DNA of 64,000 bases from Bacteroidales bacterium (GTDB lineage: Bacteria > Bacteroidota > Bacteroidia > Bacteroidales > UBA10428). Made by a program: the position numbers and the translations under genes. Of this stretch, positions 18,112-28,254 are shown one piece after another (within the stretch, counting starts at the first letter, position 1; each line of letters starts with the position of its first letter). Below the pieces are notes generated by a model. That model saw only the letters and a list, made by a program, of their open reading frames with translations, ran no database searches and was not told the origin of the DNA. The stretch lies in contig JAFGVA010000130.1 of the NCBI GenBank assembly GCA_016938235.1, forward strand, positions 52,076-116,075, in the 5' to 3' direction.

Positions 18112-20340
18112 TTACTCGAGAGTGTATTGTTTATGCGAATTGATAAACAACATATCACCCATATCTTCATAGCCCGAAAAAAGTTCGATAGGATTATGTC
18201 TTGCATGCTCTTCGCGAAAACCAACCAGTGTAAGACCTGCATCAGCTGAACGCTCACAAATTATTTTCTTCAGGCTAACTTCCGGATTTGCCTCAATTAT
18301 TTGAATGTTGCCCGGAGAAATTGGCAATCGCCCTGTTTGAATAGTCTCTAAAAGCTTTTTCCTGTATTCTTCTTCTTTTCCGGTTGGAGCAACTTCAAAT
18401 ATCTGAATTTTACCCTTTCGCCATTCAGGATGTCCGAGAATAATATAGCTTAAAAGAATCATCAGCGTACTGTTTTCGTAATCGGTTGTTTTTATCCAAA
18501 CATGAATACCATGTTTAAATACTATTTTCCGATTTGTTGATGCCAATACTCCTATATCGAGACTCGCAGCCCTGACAAGCGATATATTTTCAATTATTTG
18601 TTGTAAGCCTTCTTTTTTCTCTTTATCAAACTCAAACAGAATCATATTATTGGGCATGCCGGAAATGCCAGGTAATTGAATGGTTTGCGCTATTGCTGAT
18701 GTATAAGAAGGAGAAATAAGTGTATCAATATAAACATTGCTGCTTTCACCCGAAATTTCGAGTAAACGCTCAAGTATCTCTTCTGCCTGTTGATTCGAGG
18801 ATTTAGAAAAATAGTTTTCAATCAGATGAATATAGGTTCCGAATCCATATCTGTCAGAAATCCATTCGAGTAGTTGCATTGATTTATCACGTTCGAACGA
18901 TGTTTTGGAAACACAGATAACCGAAGGTCTCCATTTCTCAACCTGTCCTTCTTTTTCTTTTTTTTGTATAAAAACCTGAATTCTTCGGCTTAACTGGAAC
19001 ATTGCACCTTTGAAAATGGCTTGCATTCCTCCCCTGTCTTTGTGTAAATAGCTAATAATCATGTAAAGAATAACCATTGCTATAATTGCTCCTATTGCAT
19101 AGCCCGAATCCATTTTAAACATCAGCCATACACAGAATACAAAACCAACAAGCGAAATATACCATCTTGATCTGAAGATGGGCCTGTAAGAAGGGTCAGC
19201 TCCAAAGTGATATAAAAATGATATTAAACAAATAGAACCATAGGTTACCATAAAGAACATTGAAATGATACGGGCAACAAAATCGACTTCGCCCTTTAAC
19301 ACAAAAACCAAAGCAATTATGCTTGTAATTAAAGTTGCAGTATAAGGTTCCTTTCTTTCTCCAACGCCTCTGGCAACAACTTTGTTTAAAGGTTTAAAAG
19401 GAAGTGAATTATCAATACCAAGTGCCTGAAGTGTTCGTGGAGCAACCATAATTGAGCCTAAAGCAGATGAAAGTGTTGATGCCGCCAATCCTAAAGGAAA
19501 AACTATGGGCCCTGCAACCATAATCTTTCTCATGATATAATAATCACCGGTTAAATCATCAGAACTTGCAGAATTAGCAAGTTTCCATGCAATAAACATA
19601 TAAATTATCATGCCACTTACTGTTGCCAGAGTGGTTCCCAGGGGTATTGATTTTCCCGGCTTTTTCAAATCACCCGACAAACCTACGCCGGCTGTCATTC
19701 CGGTAAATGCAGGGAATACAATTGCAAACACAACAAAAAAACCCGCATTGACATTACCGGTCTGAAAAGAAAAAACTCCTGCCCCGCTTTCAGGGGTGTA
19801 TCCTGTATCTCCAAGAAAAAACATCACAATAGAAACTGCAAGAATCGCAACAACAAAGTACAAAGCTTTTACACCAAGATCTGCTCCTTTTTTCAGTATA
19901 AGTATGGCAAGACCGATCATAACAGGAACACTAATTACCTGTTTTGGTAAATTTATATTCCAGTTTTCTGAAACCCAAACAAACAAGGGGTTAAAAGCTT
20001 CGGTAAAAGCAATAACATAGAATGCAACACTTACAGCCTGAGACAGATACAGGGCTATGCCTATTGTTGCACCAATATTTAGACCAAATGAACGAGAAAT
20101 TATAAAGTATTCACCCCCTCCTTCTACTCTCTGGTTGGTTGCTAATTCAGAAATAGCTAAAGCTGTAGGTAAGGTTACAAAATGCCCAACAAGAATAATA
20201 AGTATTGTACCTAAAAAGCTGACAGAACCAACCGCATACCCAAATCTTAAAAACAATATAGCTCCTAGAATTGTTGAAATTGCAGTAAAAAAAACAGGAG
20301 CCGTTCCAAAGCCAGATTTTGTATCCTTCTTATTTGGCAT
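18112..20340 (-). CDS. APC-superfamily permease (SLC12/amino-acid permease-like) with C-terminal cytosolic domain
   Basis: Multiple TM helices; 'GAILFLRFGYAVGSVSFLGTILIILVGHFVTLPTALAISELATN', 'FAIVFPAFTGMTAGVGLSGDLKKPGKSIPLGTTLATVSGMIIYM'. Confidence 0.85.
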   Translation of the reverse strand: MPNKKDTKSGFGTAPVFFTAISTILGAILFLRFGYAVGSVSFLGTILIILVGHFVTLPTALAISELATNQRVEGGGEYFIISRSFGLNIGATIGIALYLSQAVSVAFYVIAFTEAFNPLFVWVSENWNINLPKQVISVPVMIGLAILILKKGADLGVKALYFVVAILAVSIVMFFLGDTGYTPESGAGVFSFQTGNVNAGFFVVFAIVFPAFTGMTAGVGLSGDLKKPGKSIPLGTTLATVSGMIIYMFIAWKLANSASSDDLTGDYYIMRKIMVAGPIVFPLGLAASTLSSALGSIMVAPRTLQALGIDNSLPFKPLNKVVARGVGERKEPYTATLITSIIALVFVLKGEVDFVARIISMFFMVTYGSICLISFLYHFGADPSYRPIFRSRWYISLVGFVFCVWLMFKMDSGYAIGAIIAMVILYMIISYLHKDRGGMQAIFKGAMFQLSRRIQVFIQKKEKEGQVEKWRPSVICVSKTSFERDKSMQLLEWISDRYGFGTYIHLIENYFSKSSNQQAEEILERLLEISGESSNVYIDTLISPSYTSAIAQTIQLPGISGMPNNMILFEFDKEKKEGLQQIIENISLVRAASLDIGVLASTNRKIVFKHGIHVWIKTTDYENSTLMILLSYIILGHPEWRKGKIQIFEVAPTGKEEEYRKKLLETIQTGRLPISPGNIQIIEANPEVSLKKIICERSADAGLTLVGFREEHARHNPIELFSGYEDMGDMLFINSHKQYTLE

Positions 20341-20406
20341 AGCAGTAAATATTTCTTAATGCCAATATATAACAAAGCAATTAATTTTCCGTAACATGCG
20401 GAAATA

Positions 20407-20432
20407 AAAAACCCGGTTAAACCGGGTTTTAA
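20407..20432. terminator. Bidirectional rho-independent terminator
   Basis: AAAACCCGG-TTAAA-CCGGGTTTT, downstream of the 20445-20843 minus-strand gene. Confidence 0.75.
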
Positions 20433-20444
20433 TATCGTTTTTTC

Positions 20445-20843
20445 TTATTGAACCATAAGGATATCAATCTGACAGTGCCCGACCTGCTCGTCTCTGAATG
20501 TCAGCAAAACATCGTAAAAACCTGTCTTATTACACTGAAAAACAATGTTTTCAAAATACTTATCCCCCAGCATATTTGTTAATACCCTGGTGTCGGCATC
20601 AAGAATCTCAAGTAGTGCTAAGCCTGGTTTATCGTTTATCTTATTAACAATTTTAAAAATATATTTTGAGCCTTTGTTAAATTTCATAGTAACAAAATAC
20701 TCATTTTCATAATCTATATCACTAATAACAGAAAGCTCAAAGTTTATCTGTTTTATGAAAACTTCTTTTTGTTGCGCTTTAATTTCAGGAAGAACAAAAA
20801 CAATGAAACTGATAAATACAAACGCTCTAAATACTTTCATCAC
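20445..20843 (-). CDS. Hypothetical secreted protein
   Basis: 132 aa with signal peptide 'MMKVFRAFVFISFIVFVLPEIKAQ'. Confidence 0.6.
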   Translation of the reverse strand: MMKVFRAFVFISFIVFVLPEIKAQQKEVFIKQINFELSVISDIDYENEYFVTMKFNKGSKYIFKIVNKINDKPGLALLEILDADTRVLTNMLGDKYFENIVFQCNKTGFYDVLLTFRDEQVGHCQIDILMVQ

Positions 20844-20911
20844 ACTTTCTTTATTGATTCAAGACAAATTTACATAGTTTATATAATGCTTTTCAAATCT
20901 ACTTTTTAACA

Positions 20912-21691
20912 TTATTCTCCAACTTTCATTGCTAACCATTCAAGTTTTGTATCCAGCAAAATAAGCTTGGCGTGCTCAGCTATGCGCTGCAAATCACTGC
21001 CACTTAGTCTGCCAATATCCTTAATAATTTCATCGTAATAAAAATCTCTGCTCAATCCATCACATTTCGTAACTCCATTTCTAAGATAGAACAAGGCTTT
21101 AACCTGCCTTTTCTCATCGAAACTTCTTAGTGCATCTAATAAGGCTTGCAACCTGCTAAAGTTTTCTTTTTCTACTTTCCACCATTGCTTTGCTTTTTCA
21201 GTAGCTAATTCCTGAATAATACTTCTAAGTTCTTCCTGAGAAGCACCTTCAATTTTCTTACGATTGCCGGAATTATTAAAATAATCAGGATATGTAATTT
21301 TTATAAAATTAACTGCATCATTAGACATCAGGTGAATTCCGGTAAATCCAAAGTTTGTAAAAGCAATTTCTTCAATCAGCCAACCGGCTCTTATTGCCAG
21401 ATAATCTATATCATAGTCAAGAATTTGTCCGTGTCCAAAGAACCTTTCAGCTCCGGGATAAATGAGACTTCCAGTATTTGTAAGTTTCTCTTTATTTTCA
21501 TTGTCCAAAATTTCTATTAATTCTGGGATGGCTGCCCCTTGCAGGTTCTCCAATCCAACTTTAGCTGCTTTAACAACTTGCCAGTCGTTTGATATAAACT
21601 CATCCAACAGCGTTTTCTTATCCTGCGCATTTGCAACAATGAGAATCACGGAAGCAAACGCCAATGCTGCAGACAATCTTCTTTTGCTCAT
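20912..21691 (-). CDS. Hypothetical exported protein
   Basis: 259 aa, signal peptide 'RRLSAALAFASVILIVANAQ', helical HEAT-like pattern at N-terminus. Confidence 0.6.
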   Translation of the reverse strand: MSKRRLSAALAFASVILIVANAQDKKTLLDEFISNDWQVVKAAKVGLENLQGAAIPELIEILDNENKEKLTNTGSLIYPGAERFFGHGQILDYDIDYLAIRAGWLIEEIAFTNFGFTGIHLMSNDAVNFIKITYPDYFNNSGNRKKIEGASQEELRSIIQELATEKAKQWWKVEKENFSRLQALLDALRSFDEKRQVKALFYLRNGVTKCDGLSRDFYYDEIIKDIGRLSGSDLQRIAEHAKLILLDTKLEWLAMKVGE

Positions 21692-21744
21692 AATGATATT
21701 TTTATTATTTGATTGATTATAAAATTAATAAAAAAACACAAAAA

Positions 21745-22479
21745 TCAAAGTTCATTTTTCCAACGCGGAAGGTATTCGGGGTAAATATTATCCAGAGATC
21801 TGAAAATGTTCTTCGAAGCAACCCGATATTTTGAGTTCATTAAGTCCAATATGTCATTCATTTCCTTTCTCTTTGTGTCTTCAAAACTGCAACTCTTTAT
21901 ATTGGGCTTATAATCCTGTATTTCAGAATATTTAACCAAAGCACTTTCTTGAATTTCCAACAAGGGCCTGATTACTTCTAACCTACCCCCGAACATAGTA
22001 AATTTAAACGGAAGAGAACTGATGGAACCTCTGTAAATCATGTTCATAAATAATGTTTGCAGGGCATCATCCATATGGTGTCCGAAAGCAAGTTTATTAT
22101 AGCCCAAATTTTTGGTTAAAGCAAAAAGTGATTTTCTGCGGTTCCATGAACAAACAAAACATATTGGTTTTTTTGTTTCCTTCGAAAGACTAATTTGAAA
22201 TTTTTCAAGATAAAACTTTACTCCGTGTGATTCGGAAAATGTTCTCAAATAATCAGTATCTGTTTTATATCCTATGTTTTCAATAAAGACGTGAGCCGAA
22301 GCTAAATCAAACTTAAAAGGAACAACTTTTTGAGTATGCGCCAAAGCTTCCAGCAAAATCATAGAATCTTTACCACCAGAAAGTGCAATAAGAATCTTAT
22401 CTTCAGGGCTGATTAATCCTTGCTGAACAATAGTTTTACCTATTTTTTTCTTCAGATTATGGATATATTTGGTATTCAT
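21745..22479 (-). CDS. PP-loop ATPase, TtcA-like tRNA 2-thiolation family
   Basis: 'DKILIALSGGKDSMILLEAL', 'CFVCSWNRRKSLFALTKNLGYNKLAFGHHMDDALQTLFMNMIYRG'. Confidence 0.88.
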   Translation of the reverse strand: MNTKYIHNLKKKIGKTIVQQGLISPEDKILIALSGGKDSMILLEALAHTQKVVPFKFDLASAHVFIENIGYKTDTDYLRTFSESHGVKFYLEKFQISLSKETKKPICFVCSWNRRKSLFALTKNLGYNKLAFGHHMDDALQTLFMNMIYRGSISSLPFKFTMFGGRLEVIRPLLEIQESALVKYSEIQDYKPNIKSCSFEDTKRKEMNDILDLMNSKYRVASKNIFRSLDNIYPEYLPRWKNEL

Positions 22480-22525
22480 TTAAACTAGTTGTTATTTTAC
22501 TCAACGCTCAATATACTTCAGATAT

Positions 22526-22660
22526 ATGAAACGATTTATTCTATTTATTATTCTTTTTGCTCTTGCATCATCGTGCGCTGCAACAAAATATCAGCGAGAG
22601 CTACGAAAAATGGATAAAAAATGCGATTGTAAGAAACAAAACAAACAAAAACACTATTAA
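22526..22660 (+). CDS. Small lipoprotein-like peptide (44 aa)
   Basis: Manual translation: MKRFILFIILFALASSCAATKYQRELRKMDKKCDCKKQNKQKHY*; hydrophobic signal followed by Cys, then a Lys/Cys-rich tail. Not in the ORF track. Confidence 0.6.
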   Translation: MKRFILFIILFALASSCAATKYQRELRKMDKKCDCKKQNKQKHY

Positions 22661-22890
22661 TTATACTGTTATTTACGTTTTTTGTTTACCGGAATATAAT
22701 GTAAATTCACCGCATTAAAACACTCTTTTACCGGTAAATGTTGATGATTGACACAATTTTAATAGATTTTAAATTATCTGATTTTGCCACAAAATATGCG
22801 TAAAATATAAAACATTCACTATCTTGCGACTCTTTGTTATCAAAATAACAATAAAGCTTGTAAATTACTGATAATATAATACATACACAC

Positions 22891-23496
22891 ATGACAAGTA
22901 AACTTCAGGAATTAACACAGAAAATATACCAGGAAGGCTTGGAAAAAGGAAATTCTGAAGCACAGGAAATTATTGATAAAGCAAAAAAAGAAGCTCAGAC
23001 AGTTCTGGAAACAGCAAAAAAAGAAGCTGAAATAATAATTTCTGAAGCACGGAAAAATGCCGAAGAAACAAAAATAAACACCAAAGCTGAAATAAAGCTT
23101 TCTTCAAAACAGGCTCTAAACGCATTAAAACAGCAAATAACAGATATTATCAATTCAGAAGTTGTTGGCCAGACAATATCAAAAACTTTTGATGCCAACT
23201 TTACAAAAAATATTGTTGACACAACGCTCAAAAACTGGGCTGGTGCACAAACTGCTGATATCGCTATTTTGCTTCCTGAAAAAGATGAAAAAGAACTTTA
23301 CGATTATTTTAAAAAATCTATTAAAGATTTGCTGGACAAAGGACTTGAAATTAAATTTGATGCAGCTCTGAATGCAGGTTTTCAGGTAACTCCTAAAGAC
23401 GGAAGCTACAAACTAAGTTTCACCGACGAAGATTTTGCCAACTTCTTCAAACATTACCTTCGCCCGAAATTAGTAGAAATCTTGTTCCAGGACTAA
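22891..23496 (+). CDS. atpE: V-type ATP synthase subunit E
   Basis: Coiled-coil N-terminus 'EAQEIIDKAKKEAQTVLETAKKEAEIIISEARKNAEE', position at head of V-ATPase operon. Confidence 0.85.
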   Translation: MTSKLQELTQKIYQEGLEKGNSEAQEIIDKAKKEAQTVLETAKKEAEIIISEARKNAEETKINTKAEIKLSSKQALNALKQQITDIINSEVVGQTISKTFDANFTKNIVDTTLKNWAGAQTADIAILLPEKDEKELYDYFKKSIKDLLDKGLEIKFDAALNAGFQVTPKDGSYKLSFTDEDFANFFKHYLRPKLVEILFQD

Positions 23497-23509
23497 ATAT
23501 TAAATTATT

Positions 23510-24364
23510 ATGAGCCGACAATACTATTATTTAGTTGCCGGATTACCCGATATTATCTTCGATGATAAAAAAATCCCTTTAAGTACACTTGAATACCGTG
23601 CTTATCTTGAGGAACATCTCGAAGCATCAGAAATGAGTCTGCTAAAAACCTTCTTTTGGAGATTTGATAACAAGAATGTGTTGAAAATATTAAAAAACAC
23701 CGAAGTTGAACAAATTGGTTTTGGCAATTTATCACTGGAACAACTTGATGAATTATTTCGCTGCGTTAAAGATGGTTCAAACGAAGATGCAATGGCTATT
23801 GCTCCCGGTTACCTGGTGAGATTTATTACCGCGTATAAAGCTGAAACCCCAATAATTGAAGGCAAAAGCTGGGAGCTACAACTCAGTGATCTTTACTATG
23901 ATTATATATGCCAGACCAGTAATACTTTTATTAACAACTGGTACACTTTTGAAAAGAACATCAGTAATGTTCTTACTGCCCTTCAATGCAGAAAATATGA
24001 AATTGACAGAAACGGAAAACTGGCCGGGAAAGGCGAAGTGATCGAAAAGCTTGAAAAAAGCAGTTCCCGCGACTTCGGCCTGTCTGACGAAATAGAACTT
24101 ATCGATCAAATAATAAAAATATCGGAAGAAACAGACCTGCTGCTGCAGGAACAAAAAACCGATCTTCTAAAATGGGGATATCTGGATGAAAATTCATTTT
24201 TCCACTATTTCAGTATCGAAAAGCTTTTTGTCTTTTTAATCAAACTCTCAATTGCAGAGCGTTGGATTAGTCTTGACAAGGAAACAGGAAGGAAACTTTT
24301 CGAAGAATTATTAAAAGACTTGGAAACATCTTATGAGTTTCCTGAAGAATTTAGTTTAAAATAA
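23510..24364 (+). CDS. DUF2764 family V-ATPase-associated protein
   Basis: 'MSRQYYYLVAGLPDIIFDDKKIPLSTLEYRAYLEEHL'; located between subunits E and A. Confidence 0.85.
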   Translation: MSRQYYYLVAGLPDIIFDDKKIPLSTLEYRAYLEEHLEASEMSLLKTFFWRFDNKNVLKILKNTEVEQIGFGNLSLEQLDELFRCVKDGSNEDAMAIAPGYLVRFITAYKAETPIIEGKSWELQLSDLYYDYICQTSNTFINNWYTFEKNISNVLTALQCRKYEIDRNGKLAGKGEVIEKLEKSSSRDFGLSDEIELIDQIIKISEETDLLLQEQKTDLLKWGYLDENSFFHYFSIEKLFVFLIKLSIAERWISLDKETGRKLFEELLKDLETSYEFPEEFSLK

Positions 24365-24374
24365 GACTTAAAAT

Positions 24375-26132
24375 ATGTCAACAAAAGGTAAAGTAAAAGG
24401 TATTATATCAAACCTTGTAATTGTTGAGGCAGATGGCCCGGTATCGCAAAACGAAATATGTTTTATTGTTTCCGGTGGCACAAGGCTCATGGCCGAGGTA
24501 ATTAAAATAAACGGACAAAACGCTTTTGTACAGGTTTTTGAGAGTACAACCGGGGTTAAAATTAACGAAGAGGTTGAATTTGCCGGTCATATGCTTGAGG
24601 TTACCCTGGGACCCGGAATTCTTTCCAAAAACTACGATGGCCTTCAAAACGACCTCGATAAAATGGATGGTGTATTCCTCAAAAGAGGTGACTATACCTA
24701 TCCTCTTGACCACGATAAAAAATGGCATTTTAAACCTTTGGCCAAAGCAGGCGACATAGTTGAAGCTGCTTCATGGCTTGGCGAGGTTGACGAAAATGGT
24801 ATGCCTCACAAAATAATGGTTCCGTTTGTATTTAAAGGTAAATACACTGTAAAATCTGTATCCGACGAAGGAGATTATACGGTAGAAAACACTATTGCAA
24901 CTCTGGTTGATAGCAATGGAAAAGATATTAAGGTCAACATGATTCAAAAATGGCCTGTAAAAGTTGCCATTACAGCTTATAAAGAAAAACCCCGACCATT
25001 TAAACTTCTTGAAACCGGTGTTCGCACAATAGATACTCTTAACCCGATTGTTGAAGGTGGAACAGGATTCATTCCGGGGCCTTTTGGAGCCGGAAAAACA
25101 GTTCTTCAACATGCCATTTCTAAACAGGCTGAGGCCGATATTGTTATCGTTGCAGCCTGTGGTGAACGTGCAAACGAGGTTGTGGAAATCTTTACTGAGT
25201 TCCCTGAACTGGAAGACGCCAGAACTGGCAAAAAACTTATCGAACGTACAACCATTATTGCTAATACATCGAATATGCCCGTAGCAGCACGTGAAGCTTC
25301 GGTTTATACAGCCATGACACTTGCAGAATATTACCGTTCTATGGGTTTACGAGCATTACTGATGGCTGATTCTACTTCACGTTGGGCGCAAGCCTTGCGT
25401 GAGATGTCGAACAGGCTTGAAGAATTACCCGGACCTGACGCATTCCCGATGGACTTGCCCGCAGTTATTTCAAGCTTCTATGCAAGAGCAGGTTATGTTT
25501 ATCTTAACAATGGTGAAACCGGTTCGATAACATTTATTGGTACTGTATCTCCTGCTGGTGGTAACTTAAAGGAACCCGTAACAGAATCTACAAAAAAAGT
25601 CGCACGTTGTTTTTATGCACTCGCTCAGGGACGTGCAGATAGCAAACGCTATCCTGCCATTGACCCAATCGACAGTTATTCAAAGTATCTTGAATACCCG
25701 GAATTTTCAGAATATGTTGGCAAAATTATTTCTGAAACCTGGCTGGATCTGGTCAATGAAGCAAAAACAATTCTTCTGCGTGGCAAAGAAACTTATGAGC
25801 AAATTAACATTCTTGGTGATGACGGAGTTCCAATAGATTATCATGTAACTTACTGGAAATCGGAAGTTATTGATTTTATTGTTCTTCAGCAGGATGCTTT
25901 CGATAGCATTGACCAGTCTACTCCTATTGAGAGACAACAATACATGCTTACCAGCGTGTTGGACATTTGCAGAACCAGCTTTGATTTCGATTCGTTTAAT
26001 GACGTTACCAACTACTTTAAAAAGGCTATAAACCTTTACAAGCAAATGAACTATTCTGAATTTAAATCGGAAAAATTCAACAAGTTCGAACAAGAACTGA
26101 ATGATTTGATTGCAGAAAGACGCATTGCTTAA
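24375..26132 (+). CDS. atpA: V-type ATP synthase subunit A (catalytic)
   Basis: 'GPFGAGKTVLQHAISKQAEADIVIVAACGERANEVVEIFTEFPEL', 'ADSTSRWAQALREMSNRLEELPGPDAFPMDLPAVISSFYARAG'. Confidence 0.97.
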   Translation: MSTKGKVKGIISNLVIVEADGPVSQNEICFIVSGGTRLMAEVIKINGQNAFVQVFESTTGVKINEEVEFAGHMLEVTLGPGILSKNYDGLQNDLDKMDGVFLKRGDYTYPLDHDKKWHFKPLAKAGDIVEAASWLGEVDENGMPHKIMVPFVFKGKYTVKSVSDEGDYTVENTIATLVDSNGKDIKVNMIQKWPVKVAITAYKEKPRPFKLLETGVRTIDTLNPIVEGGTGFIPGPFGAGKTVLQHAISKQAEADIVIVAACGERANEVVEIFTEFPELEDARTGKKLIERTTIIANTSNMPVAAREASVYTAMTLAEYYRSMGLRALLMADSTSRWAQALREMSNRLEELPGPDAFPMDLPAVISSFYARAGYVYLNNGETGSITFIGTVSPAGGNLKEPVTESTKKVARCFYALAQGRADSKRYPAIDPIDSYSKYLEYPEFSEYVGKIISETWLDLVNEAKTILLRGKETYEQINILGDDGVPIDYHVTYWKSEVIDFIVLQQDAFDSIDQSTPIERQQYMLTSVLDICRTSFDFDSFNDVTNYFKKAINLYKQMNYSEFKSEKFNKFEQELNDLIAERRIA

Positions 26133-26150
26133 CTTTTAAAACTAATACAA

Positions 26151-27473
26151 ATGGAAAAGACAGCTTTTCAAAAGATATATACAAAAATAAGTCAGATTAC
26201 AAAAGCAACCTGCTCGCTTGAAGCCACAGATGTAGGTTATGGTGAACTTGCCATTGTGAATGGAAAACTGGCTCAGGTTGTAAAAATTATTGGGGGCCTT
26301 GTTACACTGCAGGTATTTGGCGGAACCGAGGGTATTCCTACTAATGCTGAAGTAACTTTTCTTGGGAAAGCTCCCAGCATTAAAGTAAGCGAAGACCTTG
26401 CCGGTCGATTCTTTAATGCCTATGGCGATCCAATTGATGGTGGCCCTGCGGTTGAAGGTGAGGAAAGAATAATTGGTGGTCCTTCGGTGAATCCGGTACG
26501 TCGCAAGCAGCCTTCGGAACTTATAGCAACTGGTATTGCGGGCATCGACCTGAACAACACCCTGGTATCGGGACAGAAAATTCCGTTTTTTGCCGACCCC
26601 GATCAACCTTTTAACCAGGTTATGGCCATGGTGGCACTTCGTGCTAAAACCGACAAGATTATTCTTGGTGGTATGGGTCTTACAAACGACGATTACCTTT
26701 TCTATAAAAATGTATTTGATAATGCCGGTGCTCTTGACCGTATTATCAGTTTTGTGAATACAACCGACAATCCTCCGGTTGAAAGACTTCTGGTACCTGA
26801 TATGGCATTAACTGCGGCAGAGTATTTTGCTGTGGAAAAAAATGAAACGGTTCTTGTACTTCTAACCGATATGACACTTTATGCCGATGCTTTAAGTATT
26901 GTATCGAACCGTATGGACCAGATACCATCGAAAGACAGTATGCCCGGTTCGCTCTATAGCGACCTTGCAAAAATATATGAGAAAGCGGTACAGTTCCCCG
27001 AAGGAGGTTCTATAACAATTATTGCAGTAACAACGCTTTCTGGTGGCGATATTACGCACGCTATTCCAGATAACACGGGCTATATTACCGAAGGTCAGTT
27101 ATTCCTTCGTCGCGACTCCGATGTAGGAAAAGTAATTGTTGACCCTTTCAGAAGTTTATCTCGTCTGAAGCAGCTTGTAATCGGTAAGAAAACCCGGGAA
27201 GATCATCCGCAGGTAATGAACTCAGCGGTTCGTCTGTTTGCCGATGCTGCAAATGCTAAAACAAAACTCGAAAACGGTTTTGACCTGACAGATTATGACC
27301 AACGATGCTTGAGTTTTGCTAAAGACTATTCAGAAAAATTACTGGCAATTGATGTTAACATTGATATTGACCAGATGCTAAATACCGGGTGGAATCTTTT
27401 TAACACGCACTTTAAACCAGAAGAAGTTGGGATTAAACAGGAATTAGTAGACAAGTATTGGCCGAAAAATTAG
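26151..27473 (+). CDS. atpB: V-type ATP synthase subunit B
   Basis: 'LLVPDMALTAAEYFAVEKNETVLVLLTDMTLYADALSIVSNRMDQIPSKDSMPGSLYSDLAKIYEKAVQF'. Confidence 0.97.
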   Translation: MEKTAFQKIYTKISQITKATCSLEATDVGYGELAIVNGKLAQVVKIIGGLVTLQVFGGTEGIPTNAEVTFLGKAPSIKVSEDLAGRFFNAYGDPIDGGPAVEGEERIIGGPSVNPVRRKQPSELIATGIAGIDLNNTLVSGQKIPFFADPDQPFNQVMAMVALRAKTDKIILGGMGLTNDDYLFYKNVFDNAGALDRIISFVNTTDNPPVERLLVPDMALTAAEYFAVEKNETVLVLLTDMTLYADALSIVSNRMDQIPSKDSMPGSLYSDLAKIYEKAVQFPEGGSITIIAVTTLSGGDITHAIPDNTGYITEGQLFLRRDSDVGKVIVDPFRSLSRLKQLVIGKKTREDHPQVMNSAVRLFADAANAKTKLENGFDLTDYDQRCLSFAKDYSEKLLAIDVNIDIDQMLNTGWNLFNTHFKPEEVGIKQELVDKYWPKN

Positions 27474-27494
27474 TTTAAAGGATGGATTTAGATT

Positions 27495-27628
27495 CTAGTT
27501 TAAAATATAATGTAGGTTGCTCTATGCTAAAGATTGCTTCTTCCCGAAGTTTCGGGACTCGCAATGACTTCATTGCGAGGAAGCATGACGAAGCAATCTT
27601 AAGAAAACCTAAAAAAGCTTTAAACTAG
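27495..27628. repeat. Composite palindromic repeat element between atpB and atpD
   Basis: Outer CTAGTTTAAA (27495-27504)/TTTAAACTAG (27619-27628); AAGATTGCTTC (27530-27540)/GAAGCAATCTT (27590-27600); inner CTCGCAATGA-CT-TCATTGCGAG (27558-27579) and TCCCGAA-GT-TTCGGGA (27542-27557). Confidence 0.75.
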
Positions 27629-27654
27629 TAACTTAGAACTAGAAACTTATAAGC

Positions 27655-28254
27655 ATGGCAATAAAATTTCAATATAATAAAACTTCACTACAGAATCTTG
27701 AGAAGCAATTAAAGGTTCGGGTAAGAGCTTTGCCTACAATTAAAAACAAAGAATCTGCTCTACGTATCGAAGTTAAAAGAGCTAAAGATGAGAGTAAGCG
27801 GTTGGACAGCGATTTACAAAAGGCTATGGATTCTTACGATGGCATGGTTGCTCTTTGGGGTGAATTTGACACTTCACTTATTTCGGTAAACGATGTTGAA
27901 CTTGGCATAAAAAAAATTGCCGGTGTAAAAACACCGGTTTTACTGGCTATTGACTTCAATGTTGCAGTTTTCAGTGTATTTAATTCACCGAAATGGTATC
28001 TTGATGGAATAGAAATTGTTAAAAAGATGGTTTCGATTGCTATTGAACGTGAAGTATTTCATCGCAAAATGGAACTATTGGAATATGCCCGAAAGAAAAC
28101 TACTCAGAAGGTGAACCTTTTTGAAAAAGTTCAGATTCCGGGTTACGAAGATGCAATCAGAAAGATTAAACGTTTTATGGAAGACGAAGACAATCTTTCG
28201 AAATCGGCGCAAAAAATTGTTAAAACCAGACAACAAGAGGAGGCGGCACAATGA
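27655..28254 (+). CDS. atpD: V-type ATP synthase subunit D
   Basis: 'MAIKFQYNKTSLQNLEKQLKVRVRALPTIKNKESALRIEVKRAK' and C-terminal 'KKTTQKVNLFEKVQIPGYEDAIRKIKRFMEDEDN'. Confidence 0.93.
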   Translation: MAIKFQYNKTSLQNLEKQLKVRVRALPTIKNKESALRIEVKRAKDESKRLDSDLQKAMDSYDGMVALWGEFDTSLISVNDVELGIKKIAGVKTPVLLAIDFNVAVFSVFNSPKWYLDGIEIVKKMVSIAIEREVFHRKMELLEYARKKTTQKVNLFEKVQIPGYEDAIRKIKRFMEDEDNLSKSAQKIVKTRQQEEAAQ

